NCBI GenBank assembly: GCA_963970005.1
Contig: CAXAMN010005224.1
Location: 891,428-955,427, forward strand
DNA length: 64,000 nucleotides
Source of the DNA: Durusdinium trenchii
Lineage: Eukaryota; Sar; Dinophyceae; Suessiales; Symbiodiniaceae
Reading direction: 5' to 3'
Notes under the pieces: generated by a model
The model's input: only the letters and a program-made list of their open reading frames with translations
What the model was told of the DNA's origin: nothing
Database searches by the model: none
Part shown: piece by piece, positions 1 to 11,381 of the stretch
Layout of the letters: each line of letters starts with the position of its first letter
How positions within the stretch are numbered: the stretch's first letter is position 1
Translations under genes and position numbers: made by a program

Positions 1-352
1 CCACTTGCTCATTATATGTATACCACTTCTAGTTGAAGAGGTTTATTGTTTAAAAATGTTTCCACAGTTGCAAGTCTGCAGTCGGCGGCTGGCTGCAAAT
101 CACGATCGGCTAAGAAGTGCAGTGGAAAAACCTGTTTGTGGGGAAAGTAGCATGAAGAAGGACCATGAAACAACGAACAGCGGCAGGGTGGACCAGTGGA
201 GTCAATGTGTTGAAAGCAGGTACGTCAGTTCCGCGTCCGGAACTGATATCAATACCGCCACAGAAGCCTCTTCGTTGGACTGTCACTTCTGTGGGGTAGA
301 CAGTCCCCCTGCCGAAGTTGGTTGAGAACCCTTTGTCCAGGGGTGGACACAC
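1..352 (-). repeat. Diverged third copy of the 411-bp repeat
   Basis: The minus strand aligns with the two near-identical 411-bp repeats at 26716-27126 and 27849-28259. The best-conserved part is about 90 bp near positions 135-225 (one short deletion, a few substitutions). It keeps the same reading frame, with the peptide VPAFNTLTP followed by PAAVRCF. The 'aaccctttgtcc' and 'ggtggacacacacaca' blocks near 328-355 match the start of the repeat more loosely. The left end runs off the window. Similarity is seen by eye; identity was not computed. Confidence 0.6.
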
Positions 353-460
353 ACACAGATATATGTGCGTTTTTATTATGCCCCCAATAATATAATTAAC
401 CATGGGCACTTCCAACACCTCGCTGCCAACGACCCCAGCCAAGGCTGAAAAACAGACCGG

Positions 461-556
461 TCACGCTTGTAGCTCCTGGACGGCAAAGCTGATCTCGGGC
501 TCGGTGGCCATGTCGTCGCCATCCCAGGAGAGGTCGCCCTCCGAGTCTGGGAGCAC
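461..556 (-). CDS. Candidate 3' terminal exon, acidic C-terminus
   Basis: On the minus strand an acceptor (gatgtttcag) is followed by 31 codons and a TGA stop. The peptide starts VLPDSEGDLSWDGDDM and is acidic, ending in AVQELQA; codon third positions are mostly C or G. This looks like a disordered acidic C-terminus, but no family is recognised. No convincing upstream exon was found between 700 and 1100 on the same strand. An opposite-strand reading is less protein-like. The call depends on splice consensus and composition only. Confidence 0.35.
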   Translation of the reverse strand: MLPDSEGDLSWDGDDMATEPEISFAVQELQA

Positions 557-1944
557 CTGAAACATCTGGTTGACTTCCATCGGTTGACGATGAAAAATGA
601 CTCATGCTGCACATATATTTGCATAATCATTCGGAACATGTATAGGTCCAATCCTGAAACGTCTTTTTTGCATGCTTAGGGATGTTTCTTAAACTTAACG
701 ATGTTTCAGTTTCTGTTTCGATCCTTTTTTTGGGGGGGTGTCAAGGGGTGCAGTGGAATTCACTTCAGTGACCCCTGCCGGGGGATCACTTTTTCGAACG
801 TGACATGCGGAACAGGTCGCTGGGTGGAGTGGCTGGGGAAAGGCGGTGGCGGCTTGGTTGATGATGGAAAACGTGTGGAATAGAAGATAGGACAGGTTTT
901 CCAGGTCGCTTCTGATCCTTCTGGAAAATCTAAAGCTGCCGAAGTCGGATTGCTCTTCACAAACAAGACCTTTTCTCTTTGCACACATGTCTCGCTTTCC
1001 CATACTAGTGTATGTCCTGTTCATTCTATACTTACATAGGGCGCTGCCCACCCATACCAGGGAAGGCGTTCAATTCACCACTGTTCCGGGCCCAACCACT
1101 GTTCCGGGTCTTCATTAAGATCAGTCTTCATGATCCGCCAAGACCAGTCTTCACACTTCACCGATGGGAGGTGTGAACTTCAGCTTCACAAGTTAAAGAA
1201 ACATACACCATCAAAAACGACCACGAACAACTCACTGCCCACAAAGAACACGACAAGAGTCACTGTAGGAATGCTTCCAGCAGGTCACCAGTTTGGACAA
1301 CCCTACACTTGAGCTCCCAACGAATCCTGGATTTTGAACCTGGATCGAAAACCCAGTTCCGGTTCCCAACAAGTTCATTCTGCGTCGATGCCCACCGCTT
1401 TCCGTGTCTTTCAGGCCCACAGATATATTTTCAGGTGCAAAATCCCAACTCGAAGGAAACATGCTGGGGTGCTGCAACACTCCGATGGGGTGATGTGACT
1501 CAATAATCCAAATATGTTGCAAGTTGAAAGGCATATCAAGTATATACCATACCATGTGGGGTCCCTCCCCTCAATGTAGTCAGGAATAATTAGAAATTAA
1601 TCTGTCATACTCTGAGTAGATTCCAAATATTATTCCTGACCTCAATTGACATTTGGAATAGTTTTTAGCAATACTGATGATATACTTTAAAATAAAGCTT
1701 GAAACGGTAAGGAGTGAAAACAACGGGTCCATATTATTCTAAATCCTTCCACTTTAGATCATTCCAAAATACTATTCCAGGTACTCCCCCCCTCCCCTCC
1801 CTCAAATCATTATTTCAGTAAAATTATTCCAGCAACTCACGGTACCCCTGGAATAGTTCCAGAAGGCATGGTATATTATCAAGTGTCAGCTACGTGCAAT
1901 GACGGACCCTTTGCCAATGATACACATTTTCATTTACCACTTAC
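557..1944. other. No supported gene
   Basis: AT-rich DNA. A 118-codon minus open frame at 695-1051 has no splice context or recognisable motif. A G-run follows T7 near 725-738. Positions 1560-1890 carry repeated 'attattcc/attcca' tracts such as 'tattcctgac' and 'ttattccagc', a degenerate short repeat. Confidence 0.4.
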
Positions 1945-2046
1945 CGTGCTCTTGCGCACGGAACGCATGGAACGGCAGAAAAAAGGTACTAAATCCCGAT
2001 CCCGGATGCGTTCGGGCGATGGTTCCCTGACCGCTACGTGAAGCAT
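1945..2046 (-). CDS. Candidate internal exon, basic
   Basis: The minus-strand acceptor 'cttcagcttcag' is followed immediately by ATG and 34 open codons, ending at a consensus donor GTAAGT. The 102-nt exon is phase 0 at both ends. The peptide runs MLHVAVREPSPERIRDRD and ends RSMRSVRKST, so it is basic and hydrophilic. It could be a first coding exon, since it begins with ATG. No family is recognised. The GC-rich tract upstream at 2130-2290 stays open in several frames and was not called. Confidence 0.38.
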
Positions 2047-2078
2047 CTGAAGCTGAAGCCTGTGCATATATCCCAAAC

Positions 2079-2125
2079 ACTCCATGAGACTGGCATATCC
2101 CATACACTCCATGTATGCCCACCCC
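2079..2125. repeat. Fragments of the CTCCATGTATG repeat family
   Basis: Two partial copies of the 'cactccatg' arm, at about 2079 and 2106, are separated by 'agactggcatatcccata'. They are related to the complete hairpin at 2643-2732 but no longer form a clean fold-back. Confidence 0.5.
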
Positions 2126-2519
2126 TGGCCGTTTCTCGGCCGTCCTGCAGTGTTAGACGGGTCGCGTCTGGGTCTTTGACCGTTTCGGGCGGTTTGGGTC
2201 TTCGTCTTCCACGTGTCCCAGACCGGTCGGTCTCGACACGTGTCGTCGGTCCCAAGGCGCGGAAAAGGAGCTGATGTTGCGGCGGATCTGGCGAGGTGTT
2301 GGGCAGGAAGGGTGCAGAAGTTGGGTGTTTCAAGGTGGTTTTTACTTCTCAGAAACATCAAAACATCAATGATATACTCTGCAGTCTGACTCTGACATGA
2401 CATCACAAACCAGGAGAAACGGCCGTCAGGGGTGGTGTCTTAGACCAGGATGGTCCGGGCCGATCCCTCCCTGATCGGCACCCCTGTGACGTCAAGTCCT
2501 GCTTCTGATCCCATCGCCC

Positions 2520-2560
2520 TGTGGAACCCACGATGTGGAACCCACGATGTGGAACCCATT
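2520..2560 (+). repeat. Short tandem repeat, 14-15 bp unit x3
   Basis: The unit 'gtggaacccacgat' occurs three times head to tail, the last copy incomplete. It lies in an otherwise featureless stretch between the exon at 1945 and the hairpin at 2643. Confidence 0.7.
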
Positions 2561-2642
2561 CGGCCTACTCAAGGGTCACGGGCTTATGTCTACAACCATC
2601 CAGTGAGGGTGACCAACGGAAGAATCTGGGGGATCCCAAGTC

Positions 2643-2732
2643 CCCAAACACTCCATGTATGGAATATATGCCTACATTGACCCCTGAAACCACCCTAATG
2701 TAGGCATATATGCCATACATGGAGTGTCTGGG
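2643..2732. repeat. 90-bp hairpin element, copy 1
   Basis: Arms of 31 nt (2648-2678 and 2697-2727) pair with a single mismatch around an 18-nt loop. The whole 90 bp is identical to 48228-48317, while the flanking sequence is not. Perfect identity of two far-apart copies suggests recent mobility or gene conversion of a very short fold-back element. It carries no coding capacity. Confidence 0.85.
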
Positions 2733-2780
2733 GTCTGTTCATGTCTCTTCTCAAGTCGGGCGATGGAGTGCACCTCCCAC

Positions 2781-2824
2781 CCACCGACCGGTCGCCGACC
2801 GGTCCACCGACCGGTCCAGTCCGG
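2781..2824. repeat. CCGACCGGT tandem tract
   Basis: Repeats of 'ccgaccggt' with one-base spacers form a locally palindromic GC-rich tract. No gene is seen in 2733-2966. Confidence 0.6.
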
Positions 2825-2966
2825 TGGACGGAAGGCAGAGGGAGCTGAGACGAGGAGTCCCCAAAGAAGTAAAAAAGACAACATGTCCAATGCACATATC
2901 CGCATATCCTCAACTACTTGGTGGAACCCTATAGTTAGCTGAGGGTATCAATGCACCATATCTTGA

Positions 2967-3263
2967 AAGAAAACACCACATCTGCATGAAAAAACAAACT
3001 CTACAACGGTCGGTTCTGAAGCATGTTCCGTATGGAGCGAGTCGGAACAGAAGGGGTCCTTCCGAATCTGCCCAGCACGTCGGCCGCCGACTCGATTGAA
3101 CTGGTTTGCTTCTCGCTTTCTCAAAGGTTTCATGTCACTCCGCTACCAGCTGCAAGAGAGGCGTCTACGTGAGAACAGCGCCCGGCGAGCCTGGCGCAGC
3201 AAGTCTCCGGTGTTCATCCGCTTCAGCCCTGGTGCAAAGTGGTGGGCAAAGTGGTGGTCATAG
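2967..3263 (+). CDS. Candidate exon, Arg/Gln-rich
   Basis: This frame is open for 98 codons with no upstream ATG. A likely acceptor is 'gtcggaacag' ending at 3050. The second half, MSLRYQLQERRLRENS then RAWRSKSPVF, is strongly protein-like and probably helical. The frame ends ...WWAKWWS in a short 'gggcaaagtggt' duplication, which suggests that the true 3' boundary lies near 3240. The product is unknown. The opposite strand is also partly open, so strand confidence is modest. Confidence 0.32.
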   Translation, partial: KKTPHLHEKTNSTTVGSEACSVWSESEQKGSFRICPARRPPTRLNWFASRFLKGFMSLRYQLQERRLRENSARRAWRSKSPVFIRFSPGAKWWAKWWS

Positions 3264-3280
3264 TCATAGCTATTTAGTGA

Positions 3281-3559
3281 TCAAATCATGTAAACACCCG
3301 CCATTCCAAAGCAAATTGCACGGGTGATTTTCCACATCGATCGCAGCGTGTTTGGATGGAGTTCCCCTTGAATGCCGCACCCCGAAAGGAAGGTATTATC
3401 AAAGTAGCACTGACCAGTTGCAATTTTGGTCGGCAAATGTCGGCAACAAACAGTTGAACAATCTTGAAAATTTTGGTTCCTGGCTGCCAAGTGATGCCCG
3501 AGCTCATGAAGGATGGGGATGGTTTCGAGGATCACAAACGGCATTGACCAAATAAACAA
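3281..3559 (-). CDS. Open frame with HELGHH (S2P/M50-like) motif
   Basis: This 92-codon minus frame reads FVILETIPIL directly before HELGHHLAARN (codons within 3480-3535). HELGHxLAAR after a hydrophobic stretch is the hallmark of site-2-protease (M50) active sites, which are membrane metalloproteases that use the two His and Glu to hold zinc. The rest of the frame is Cys-rich and has no second M50 motif. Upstream, an ATG at the start of MPFVILE is preceded by a T-run with no acceptor. It may be an exon, a fragment or chance. The plus strand is also open here (67 codons). Confidence 0.28.
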   Translation of the reverse strand: MFIWSMPFVILETIPILHELGHHLAARNQNFQDCSTVCCRHLPTKIATGQCYFDNTFLSGCGIQGELHPNTLRSMWKITRAICFGMAGVYMI

Positions 3560-4265
3560 AAAAACACCTATCTATAGAAGGACTTTCTATATGATACTCT
3601 GTTTATTTATCAACAAAGGTCGAAACGCAATGTGGTTCAATTCGCTCAAGCAGTGCTGCCAGCAACTTCCTTCTTGAGGCAAGGCAAAGCATTGCTAACA
3701 CTACTATAGTGCAAGACATATGTGCATTACATATGGATTGGCACATGTTCATTATGTCATAGTGCACAACTTTGGCACATGTGTGACTACTATAGGTCCG
3801 GAGTCCGGTGCATAGGTTTTCGATAGTATCGTCCCGCTGGCGGGTCGACTAGGCTCCGAACCTTTCAGGGGGTCGGAACGCCGGCGGTTCTGTCTTCGGT
3901 CCTACACACCTGGACCATCCAAGGAGTGCCCAATGGAGGTCCATGGATGGTAGTGTGGGGTAGTCCAGCCAGGACACAGTCCATTGGACACCCCGACAGG
4001 ATGGTCCTGGCATATAATCATATATATATAGAGCTTGATGCAGCTTAGTAGACACCGCATCTCCCATGGGGTACTTAAGGAGGCACACCGCATCTGCGCG
4101 GCCTCAAGTTGCGTCCAACGCTGGTCACAAGCAACAGGTAGACTCCTCAACTCAATCTGTAGGAAAAGGATCAATCATGATGGAGCGTAATTCTCAACTT
4201 GGGACTCATGAACCATCTTGACGGCAAACACGGGAAGCTCAGCTGAAGAAGCAGGAGTTCAGGTG
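3560..4265. other. No supported gene
   Basis: Low-complexity AT-rich DNA around 3700-3800 gives way to mixed sequence. A plus-strand donor-like 'gagttcag|gtgagag' occurs near 4262, with REAQLKKQEF in the frame just before it, too short to call alone. Confidence 0.3.
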
Positions 4266-4657
4266 AGAGAAATACTCGCTTCGTTCGGCTTCGTTCGCGC
4301 AGCGAGCAAGCAGGGTCCGAGGAGCGCTGGAGCAGCTTTTGCTTCAACGTGAGTTCCTTCGCACACGCTCAGCGGCACGTGTGCCACGGCGTTGCAATCG
4401 GCGCGTCTCCAACACCCCACATGTAAATGGAGTCCAGGATCTTATTGGACATCCAACTACCTCGTTTGGATCTACCAAGCAAACCAACGAAATTCAGCAA
4501 TCCGCTCACCAAGTCATTCGTCAACCAATTCGACAGCAACGTCCTCCTCAGACTGCTCCTCTGGTTCCACCTCGGGCTCATGGCGCTCGCCCGCCTCCTG
4601 GCGCTTTGCTTGTTGCTGTTTCTCACGAGGGTGAGCACAGGTTGACTGAACTAGAGT
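4266..4657 (+). CDS. Candidate exon region, two competing plus frames
   Basis: One frame, starting at the ATG at 4427, reads MESRILLDIQLPRLDL and continues to a hydrophobic stretch, LLLWFHLGLMALARLLALCL, ending at donor GTGAGC after 4630. It would encode a membrane helix and has a C/G-biased third position at its end. A second frame is open for 130 codons from 4266 (EQLLLQREFLRTRS, then Gln/Pro-rich) and stops at 4657. The core near 4490-4530 shares a degenerate motif with 33.2 kb and 35.0 kb, so part of this openness may be a repeat rather than coding pressure. Confidence 0.3.
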
Positions 4658-4659
4658 GA

Positions 4660-7600
4660 GTGGCTGGACAACAAAACAGGGACGACGTGATTAGGCTAAC
4701 ATGTTTTTTTTGTTTTCCATACAAGTTGTTACCGTGAGGGTAACAAAGAGTGGACCAAATCCATGTCCCTCACTCGAAATGACTTGCATGTGTTCCATCC
4801 GGTGAGGGCTTAATTTGTGCTGCTTTTCGAGTAAAAACCGTCCCATGGAGTGTCTGGCGAAGTTCGGTTTCCGTCATCGTCTGATGACATGGTCAGGCGT
4901 CCAGCCTGGTGACGTATTTGGCGAAGCTCGGTTTAGCCCAAACCTGTAAATAGAATGATTAAGTATATAACTGTGAAACTTTGTGACCCCTATAATGACT
5001 ATATTTAAGTATACTTAAGTTATACTGTTGTTTCCATTTTGAATGAAGTCCATATAAGTTCATGTTTCAGCCAAAGAATCCATTGTTGAACCTGACAATG
5101 ATTCAGTCCACTAACCTGAGCAAGTCACGCCGTCGCATGTGTTGTGGCTTTTACCAATGGTCTGTTACAGGTTCACTCATGACATTTGTGTATCCATATG
5201 AATAACATCGAACTGTACTTAGTACAAAAAAAACCTTTTTCTCAAAAGTTGCCAATTTGTCAGCAGTTCTTGCTTGTTTCGTAGGCGTGCAATCACAACT
5301 TTCATATTGCTCCCACAGAGTGGCTTCAAGCATCAAGCCAGAAGTGCCATAACCACAATCATAGTTGCTTCTTCTTGCTTTAAACTCAATAGCAACTAGA
5401 CCAAGAACATCCACGAACCATGATTGTTTCTAGAACGTCACCGGTCCAACCTTGTGTCCCTCTTTTCGACTGTGGATGAACATGCCAATCTAACACTCCC
5501 TGCAGAAATCTGCTGGACTTGGTTGAAAGGAGCAGTGATTTGTAGGCTCAGTGACCATTTACATCACCAATCTGTTTTGATCATTACATCATTCCAAGGG
5601 CTCGTACTGATATATTCTGATTTAAAAACGCACCCAAAAAACATGTTCTGTTCCCCATTCGGGGTCGCCGTTCGGACAAAAAAGAGAACAAACCGGTCCT
5701 TAAAAGTCACCGAAGGCTTCGTGACTCGTGGGCTGCAAAGCCAGTGACACCAGGCGCCAACGCCGCTCGTCATGGCACCGGTGACGTGGCAGCGGGTCGT
5801 ACCGTGGGCGAAACGGCGAACGGGGGCGAAACAGCGTGTGAGGGGCTCTGGGTAGTACTCTAGATGTTATATATATATATCCATAGATGTTCCAATAGTT
5901 CCAGATCCTTCAAACACCGTGCAGTCAAGAAATGGTTACGGATCGTTACGGTGATTGTAGATTGCCAAGCAGGATGGCAAGTGGGGATGGTGCAGTCTCC
6001 TCTGGCTTGGCAGTAAGTAAAAAAAACAAGCCAAATCCAAATGCAGTAAAATCCAATCCAGCAGTACACCTTTAGGCACTCCTCCATCCTAGTTAGTTGG
6101 GGAGTAGGGTCATCATCTCCCTCTGAAATCACGTCGTCTTCGAGATGTTTTTCTCTGAATCAACCAGAAGCTCAGGTGTTCTTTGTATGTAGCTCCACTG
6201 TTAGCTTATATATACAAAGAAACCTGATTCAACTGATTCAATCAAATCCTTCGAGCGACTGATTGGCCAGGTCGATCGCCATCAGCTTCCGCAGAAGAGC
6301 GGGGTGGGCAACTTGTAGATGATGACTTTGGGTGACAGTGATTCTATTTGACCGCAACTCATTGATGTTTGAGCCATCACGAAAAAGAACATGCGATTCG
6401 GTGATGCACAAGTTGAGAAAACCTCAGTCATGATCCGTCCAAGAATACTTGGTCTCGCACTATGCAAACTGAGCAACAAAAACAACTACTGCATTCTGTA
6501 ACTCCTGTTCCAAGTAATTAATTTAGAAGGCAGTTACTGCAGTTACTACAGTAAATCAAAAAGCTGGAACTGTTATACTGTAGCTCCTCCTCCAACTTGG
6601 GTTTTCAAACAGCTTGATGAGCAGGACATTCCCAGCTTCATATTCCCCAAGGTGAGCTCGTCAAACCGGGGTTGAAGGGCATCAAACCGATGCTGTTGGC
6701 CGTGAAGTCAAGCAAGCCACGTCCGCAGCCGGTCCCACCACTACCCACATGGTATATAATACATACATGGATCGTCTGGGGTATACTGTACGCAAAAGCT
6801 AATAGCATTTTGCAATGTTATTTGTTGCACGCCTTTCCTTCTTTTTTTGGACCCGTTTTTTTGATTCGGACATTCTTTTTCTCGTTGTTTCTGAAGATTT
6901 GGTCACGTGAGCTGAGAAGGCCTCTCTCGTGTTTTCTTCACCTCATTTGTCCGGTCAGTTTGAATGTTAGCCAAAATTACATGGTTCTTGGTATGTTTTT
7001 TTTTTTTGTAAACGTGTGTGTATATATATATGACACTTATTCATATTTACAAAACTCAACTACACCATCCATTATGTGGGGCCCTATCTCAATTGTATAG
7101 ACTACTTAAGTACGAGTAGAAGGTCATATCGCAGTATCTTGTTCAGACTACTTTAGTAAAATACCTATCTCGTTTATGTGGGGGCCCTGTCTCGTTCACC
7201 AGCGAAAACTGATGTTGGACAAACAAATAGAGCATGTCGTAGACTACTTGAGCAAAGAATGAATAGAACTTGTTGTGCATAAAAACGGTTTCAAATCCTA
7301 TCGGATCTTGGCTATTATAAATTAAGCTATCACTTTGAACCACACACAGGATCTCGTACCTGAAGATCGATGAAACTCAGTATATACTGAAACTAAAAGG
7401 ATCGACCCTGGATTAGATTGTTCACCATCCTGGATTAGATAGAACATGGAACCAACCCAAAAGCATGACCAGTTTCCGCTTTTGTGGATGGCTCCCGTCG
7501 AAACGCGGCGATATACTAATATATACATGTATATGTACTACATAATTGTATATATACCTCGCGCGTCAGATGGTCAATGCGTCGACAGTATGTATTATAA

Positions 7601-8640
7601 TATACATATTGGGTACATCCCATTACCAGCAACAACGGATGATGTTGGTTAGCAATGGCCTTTCTGAAAAACAAAAAGAAGACAAACAAACACATCGTAA
7701 TGATTTATGTGATCATAGGTGATAATCATTTACTGACTGTTACTGATGGGGCTACACACGGGCTACACCCTATATTATGTTATATATTATATTATATTAT
7801 ATATATATATGTTTTGTTTCATTTTTTTGCATCACATCTGGATCGACCAAAAGGGCCTGTGAAACCGTTCATGTCCAGCTCCACGGTCACCGCCTCTTTG
7901 GCACCTCCACGGTCCCGGAGTCCCGGGCTCTTCCCGGGCGAGACGAAGCAGGTGAGACAGCGAGGATGAGGGAAGCCGTTGGAAGCCGTTTCCCTCCGCA
8001 GGTGCAAGAAGAAGCCCTTTTTTTGAGAACAGACTTCAAAAACACATCTTGAAACCAGGCGATCAGGTGGCAAGTGGTTTTCAGCAGTTGTCGACAGGCG
8101 CTTTTTGATGAAATGTGGTCGTTGAAGCCTCACAACCTGCAATTCAGTAGTACCTGGTAGCTTTCTACCAATCTGGGGACCTTGCCTCGGACCCTTTCGT
8201 CCGGTAACTTCGAGGCTTTGCTCAAGTTCCCAAGTCCTCTGGCACAACTGAGGTCTTACACAAGGGACAAAGCTGCGCATGGAGCAACCACTCCTTGGCT
8301 GGTCAGCGGCTGTTTCAAGGTACTGGGAGCGATTGCTTTTTTGGGTTTCCGTGCATGGTTGGAATCAATGGTTGATTGGTTCATCTGGTTCGGCCACTCC
8401 TGGTTCACCCAACAAACACGCACAAGAAGTCACGAAACGTCACAAGAAGTCACATGCAAAAATGCCCATACTGTTCACTGGCTCGGCCTTTTTCCACGGA
8501 CTGGCCAATGACGCATGGCTTGGACGCAAAGAATAACATGCCTTGAACGGTTTCAGGGTCACATGAAATTGGGGGTAGCTCCGTAGCCCGACCTCGTCCT
8601 GACCTGGCCTTGTGATAGGACTCTCATAGGACTCGCTCAC
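4660..8640. other. Long AT-rich stretch, no supported gene
   Basis: It contains TA-rich microsatellites (7010-7032, 7500-7560, 7776-7812) and T-runs. The 142-codon plus frame at 6672-7100 is hydrophobic because the DNA is T-rich. At 7819-8280 a 153-codon minus frame overlaps several plus frames, with no motif or splice support. Nothing else is visible. Confidence 0.4.
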
Positions 8641-8819
8641 GGCGAAGGTGAGAGGAAAACACCGGTCTTCCCGTCTGCACCATGCAGTCGAGCAACTCGA
8701 ATGCACTCGGTGTGGTACCAGTGGCAACATGGCAGAGTGGTGACCGCCTCCCCTGCGCCGAAAACAGCAGTAACACCGGTACATGCCGGGCTCGGGGGAA
8801 TTTCCGGAATCGAAAACAA
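8637..8819 (-). pseudogene. RING-H2 finger fragment
   Basis: The minus frame encodes FGAGEAVTTLPCCHWYHTEC followed by I. This matches the centre of RING-H2 E3 ubiquitin ligase domains: Gly-Glu, then Leu-Pro-Cys-x-His-x2-His-x2-Cys-Ile. The first zinc Cys is present seven residues before the Phe (CTGVTAVF), but the expected second Cys is Val. The closing Cys-Pro-x-Cys pair is not found downstream, and a neighbouring frame carries an alternative RCYCCF. The family ligates ubiquitin to substrates, but this copy lacks ligands, so it is either a partial exon or a decayed fragment. No flanking exon was identified. Confidence 0.42.
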
Positions 8820-8889
8820 GAAGATTTGAGGCTTGTGTATCCTGCATGGTGTGAGAGCCCTCCTTGTCCGATACTACCATCTAATGCCC

Positions 8890-11381
8890 GAAAAAGGGTG
8901 GTTGCTGGACATCTCGATCCGCAAAATGATCTTTGGCCGCCTCATGCCAAAACGACCTTGCTGACTGACTTCGCCTCGCCCAATGCTGGAGTCTAAGTCC
9001 CTGGTTCTTCAAAGCAACCCTGAAAACGATCACACATATTTCCAGCAACAGGCTTGGTCATGAACGTGAGGACCCTCAGGTCATGAACGGGACTGAGTCA
9101 CTGGGATTCCGAGGGTCCAACGAACCGGTCGAAGCGGGTGATCCAGCGTCTTTTTGGATCTGGATCCTTCGGTCCATCCTTCAGAAGAAAGGAGGGGTGG
9201 AACTCGGTGCGTCGGTGGCACCCAGGACTGGCCCAATGAGTGTAGGACTGTCATAGGGAGACCCGCTGGCCCTGGCTGGGTAGACTGGTCCATTTTCCCT
9301 TTCCACGGCGGGTCGAACTGGGAGGTATCCCTGTATTCTAGTACACACCTGTATGCGTTTGAGGATAGGGAGACTTGCCAAAGGAGGCTCAGGGCGGCTA
9401 ACACCCATTCGTTGGGTTGTCAAAAGGTGATTCTCATTCTACCTCTTCTCACAGGGTCTCGACATAATCCTGAGTATACCTATTAAAAAACGCTCCCCAA
9501 TTGAAAGAACAATGTCCGAAACCCTAAATACGGTTTATAGTTGTTTTCTTCAATAAGGTGGACAGGATTAGTTGAATGTTGCAAAACAGCCCTTCCAAGC
9601 TCCATCCTAATCTCATCGGTTGCATATCTGGTCTCCCCGGCCTGAGCCCGGGATTTCCAAGCAAATGGTGCACGGCTCACCTCAACCGGTTGAGCCGTAT
9701 AAGGAGATGCAGCCAGGGACGCCCTGATCTATCAACAAGGTTACCTGTGTGTACCACAATATTGATGTAAAAAGCTCGGAACAAAACGGAACAACCAACA
9801 ACCAGCCACCCATTTCAGGTGTTGGAAGAAGAATACATAGCTCAGGGGTCTATGACCCACAAAAAAAACCTTGGTGGTGCTGGCGGCCAACGCAAACGGT
9901 TCATGAATTCAACTTCTTTGATCACGTGGGTCCAAACCTGACCACGTTGTACCTTGGGTCTATCCGAGTCTACCTGGACCCAGTGGATGATGGTTACTGT
10001 TGCAGGCCGAGACCGTCAAACATTATGATTTGCTTGTTTACAGGTCCTGTTACAGGTAATAGGACAGACCCTACATTTGTAGTGGTACCCACTAGAACGA
10101 ACCATCCAGTGACTTCATCAAACGAACAAACAACCGATCCATAAAGGGTAGGTTGCTGAGCTCGGTGGCAACCTGGTCGGATTGTCCCTTTGCCGATCGG
10201 AAAACATCGAGTCATGGTCATATGCAGATACCAGTCCGATATGGCTTTAGACTCAAATACCTCTCCACGGTGGCATGCTTGAAACAGGTTTGGCTGCAAA
10301 CCAACTTATGTACGTAACGACCAGGTGTAGTGTAGCAGAAACCTGTGCTTCATACTATCCACCCTGAAAGCTCCCAAAGACAGTGAAACATGGGTCCGAA
10401 CCTGAGGTGTGGCTGAAACGACTGGTGCTGGGGGACACAGCAGCGATGGAAAACCAAATTACATGTTAATGTTTTGGTTTGGAAGCAACAGTTTTGCTTG
10501 CAACATTCATCTCCTGCTTCCACGGTCTCCCAAATAGGTAACCGTGTAAGAGTATATATCGAAATAGTACTTGGTTGAGTCTACGTTTGCTCGTCCCCGG
10601 GGTCTTTGGGGGTCTCCTTATAATTACGGCGATACACCCCCCAAGGAGACCACATCCTGTTCACAACCATCAGTTCTTCTCTGGTCCTAGCCCAGCTGCG
10701 CTTGGATCCTGCAGCCTTTGCCGGTAAGCGGGCCAGCACATCCTGCAAGCAAAAGGGTTTGACCATGAACAACATCTTTGCAGCCCCTGGCCTCCTATGT
10801 AGCCCACGAAGCCTTCCCCCGCTGTGTATTGTACTGTCATATTTGGAGGATATTTCTGAGACCTTCTGAGCCCAACCTAGGTCTTAAACGACTGAAGTTG
10901 TAGTTTATTCCAAAGTACGCAGGGTCATCAGACGCTACAAGACCGTGTGCAGTGATACATATGTTCACCAAGTGCATCGGTCGCAGGCCTTGTCAAAACA
11001 CAGGAGACACACTCCTCTGAGACACCCCTTTTTGCCCTCGACATCTCACAGGATGGAAATGATCTTTCTTTGTGAAAGCACACAAAATCACAAGATAGAA
11101 CACCATGTTGCAAAACAGCTCATCTGTATTGAGTATCCGGCTATGCACATCCAAAGCAGCATGCAGCAACAAAACAGTTGACGAAGCAATCTTAAAGAGC
11201 ATCTTCCCCAAACTGTCTGCTTACATGGGGTGGAGAGGAATTGCAAGGCAAATCATGGCAACAAAAAACTCAACTGTGGAGATCTTGCTTCATAAACAGT
11301 AACAGCTCTCACTTGTATTTGGAATCCAAGCCCGGGATTTGGATGGATTTGGATGATTTCTGTCTTTCCTCTACCTAACAG
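8890..11381. other. No supported gene
   Basis: Mixed-composition DNA. Open frames of 100-131 codons at 9154-9486 and 9749-10144 (plus) have no splice signals or motifs that set them apart. A good polypyrimidine tract and acceptor at 11361-11381 mark the start of the next candidate exon. Confidence 0.35.

Noticed and set aside
6672..7100. 142-codon hydrophobic plus frame that looks like a membrane protein
   Set aside because: It lies in T-rich DNA, where Phe/Leu codons and an absence of stops arise from composition; no splice signals or charged loops.
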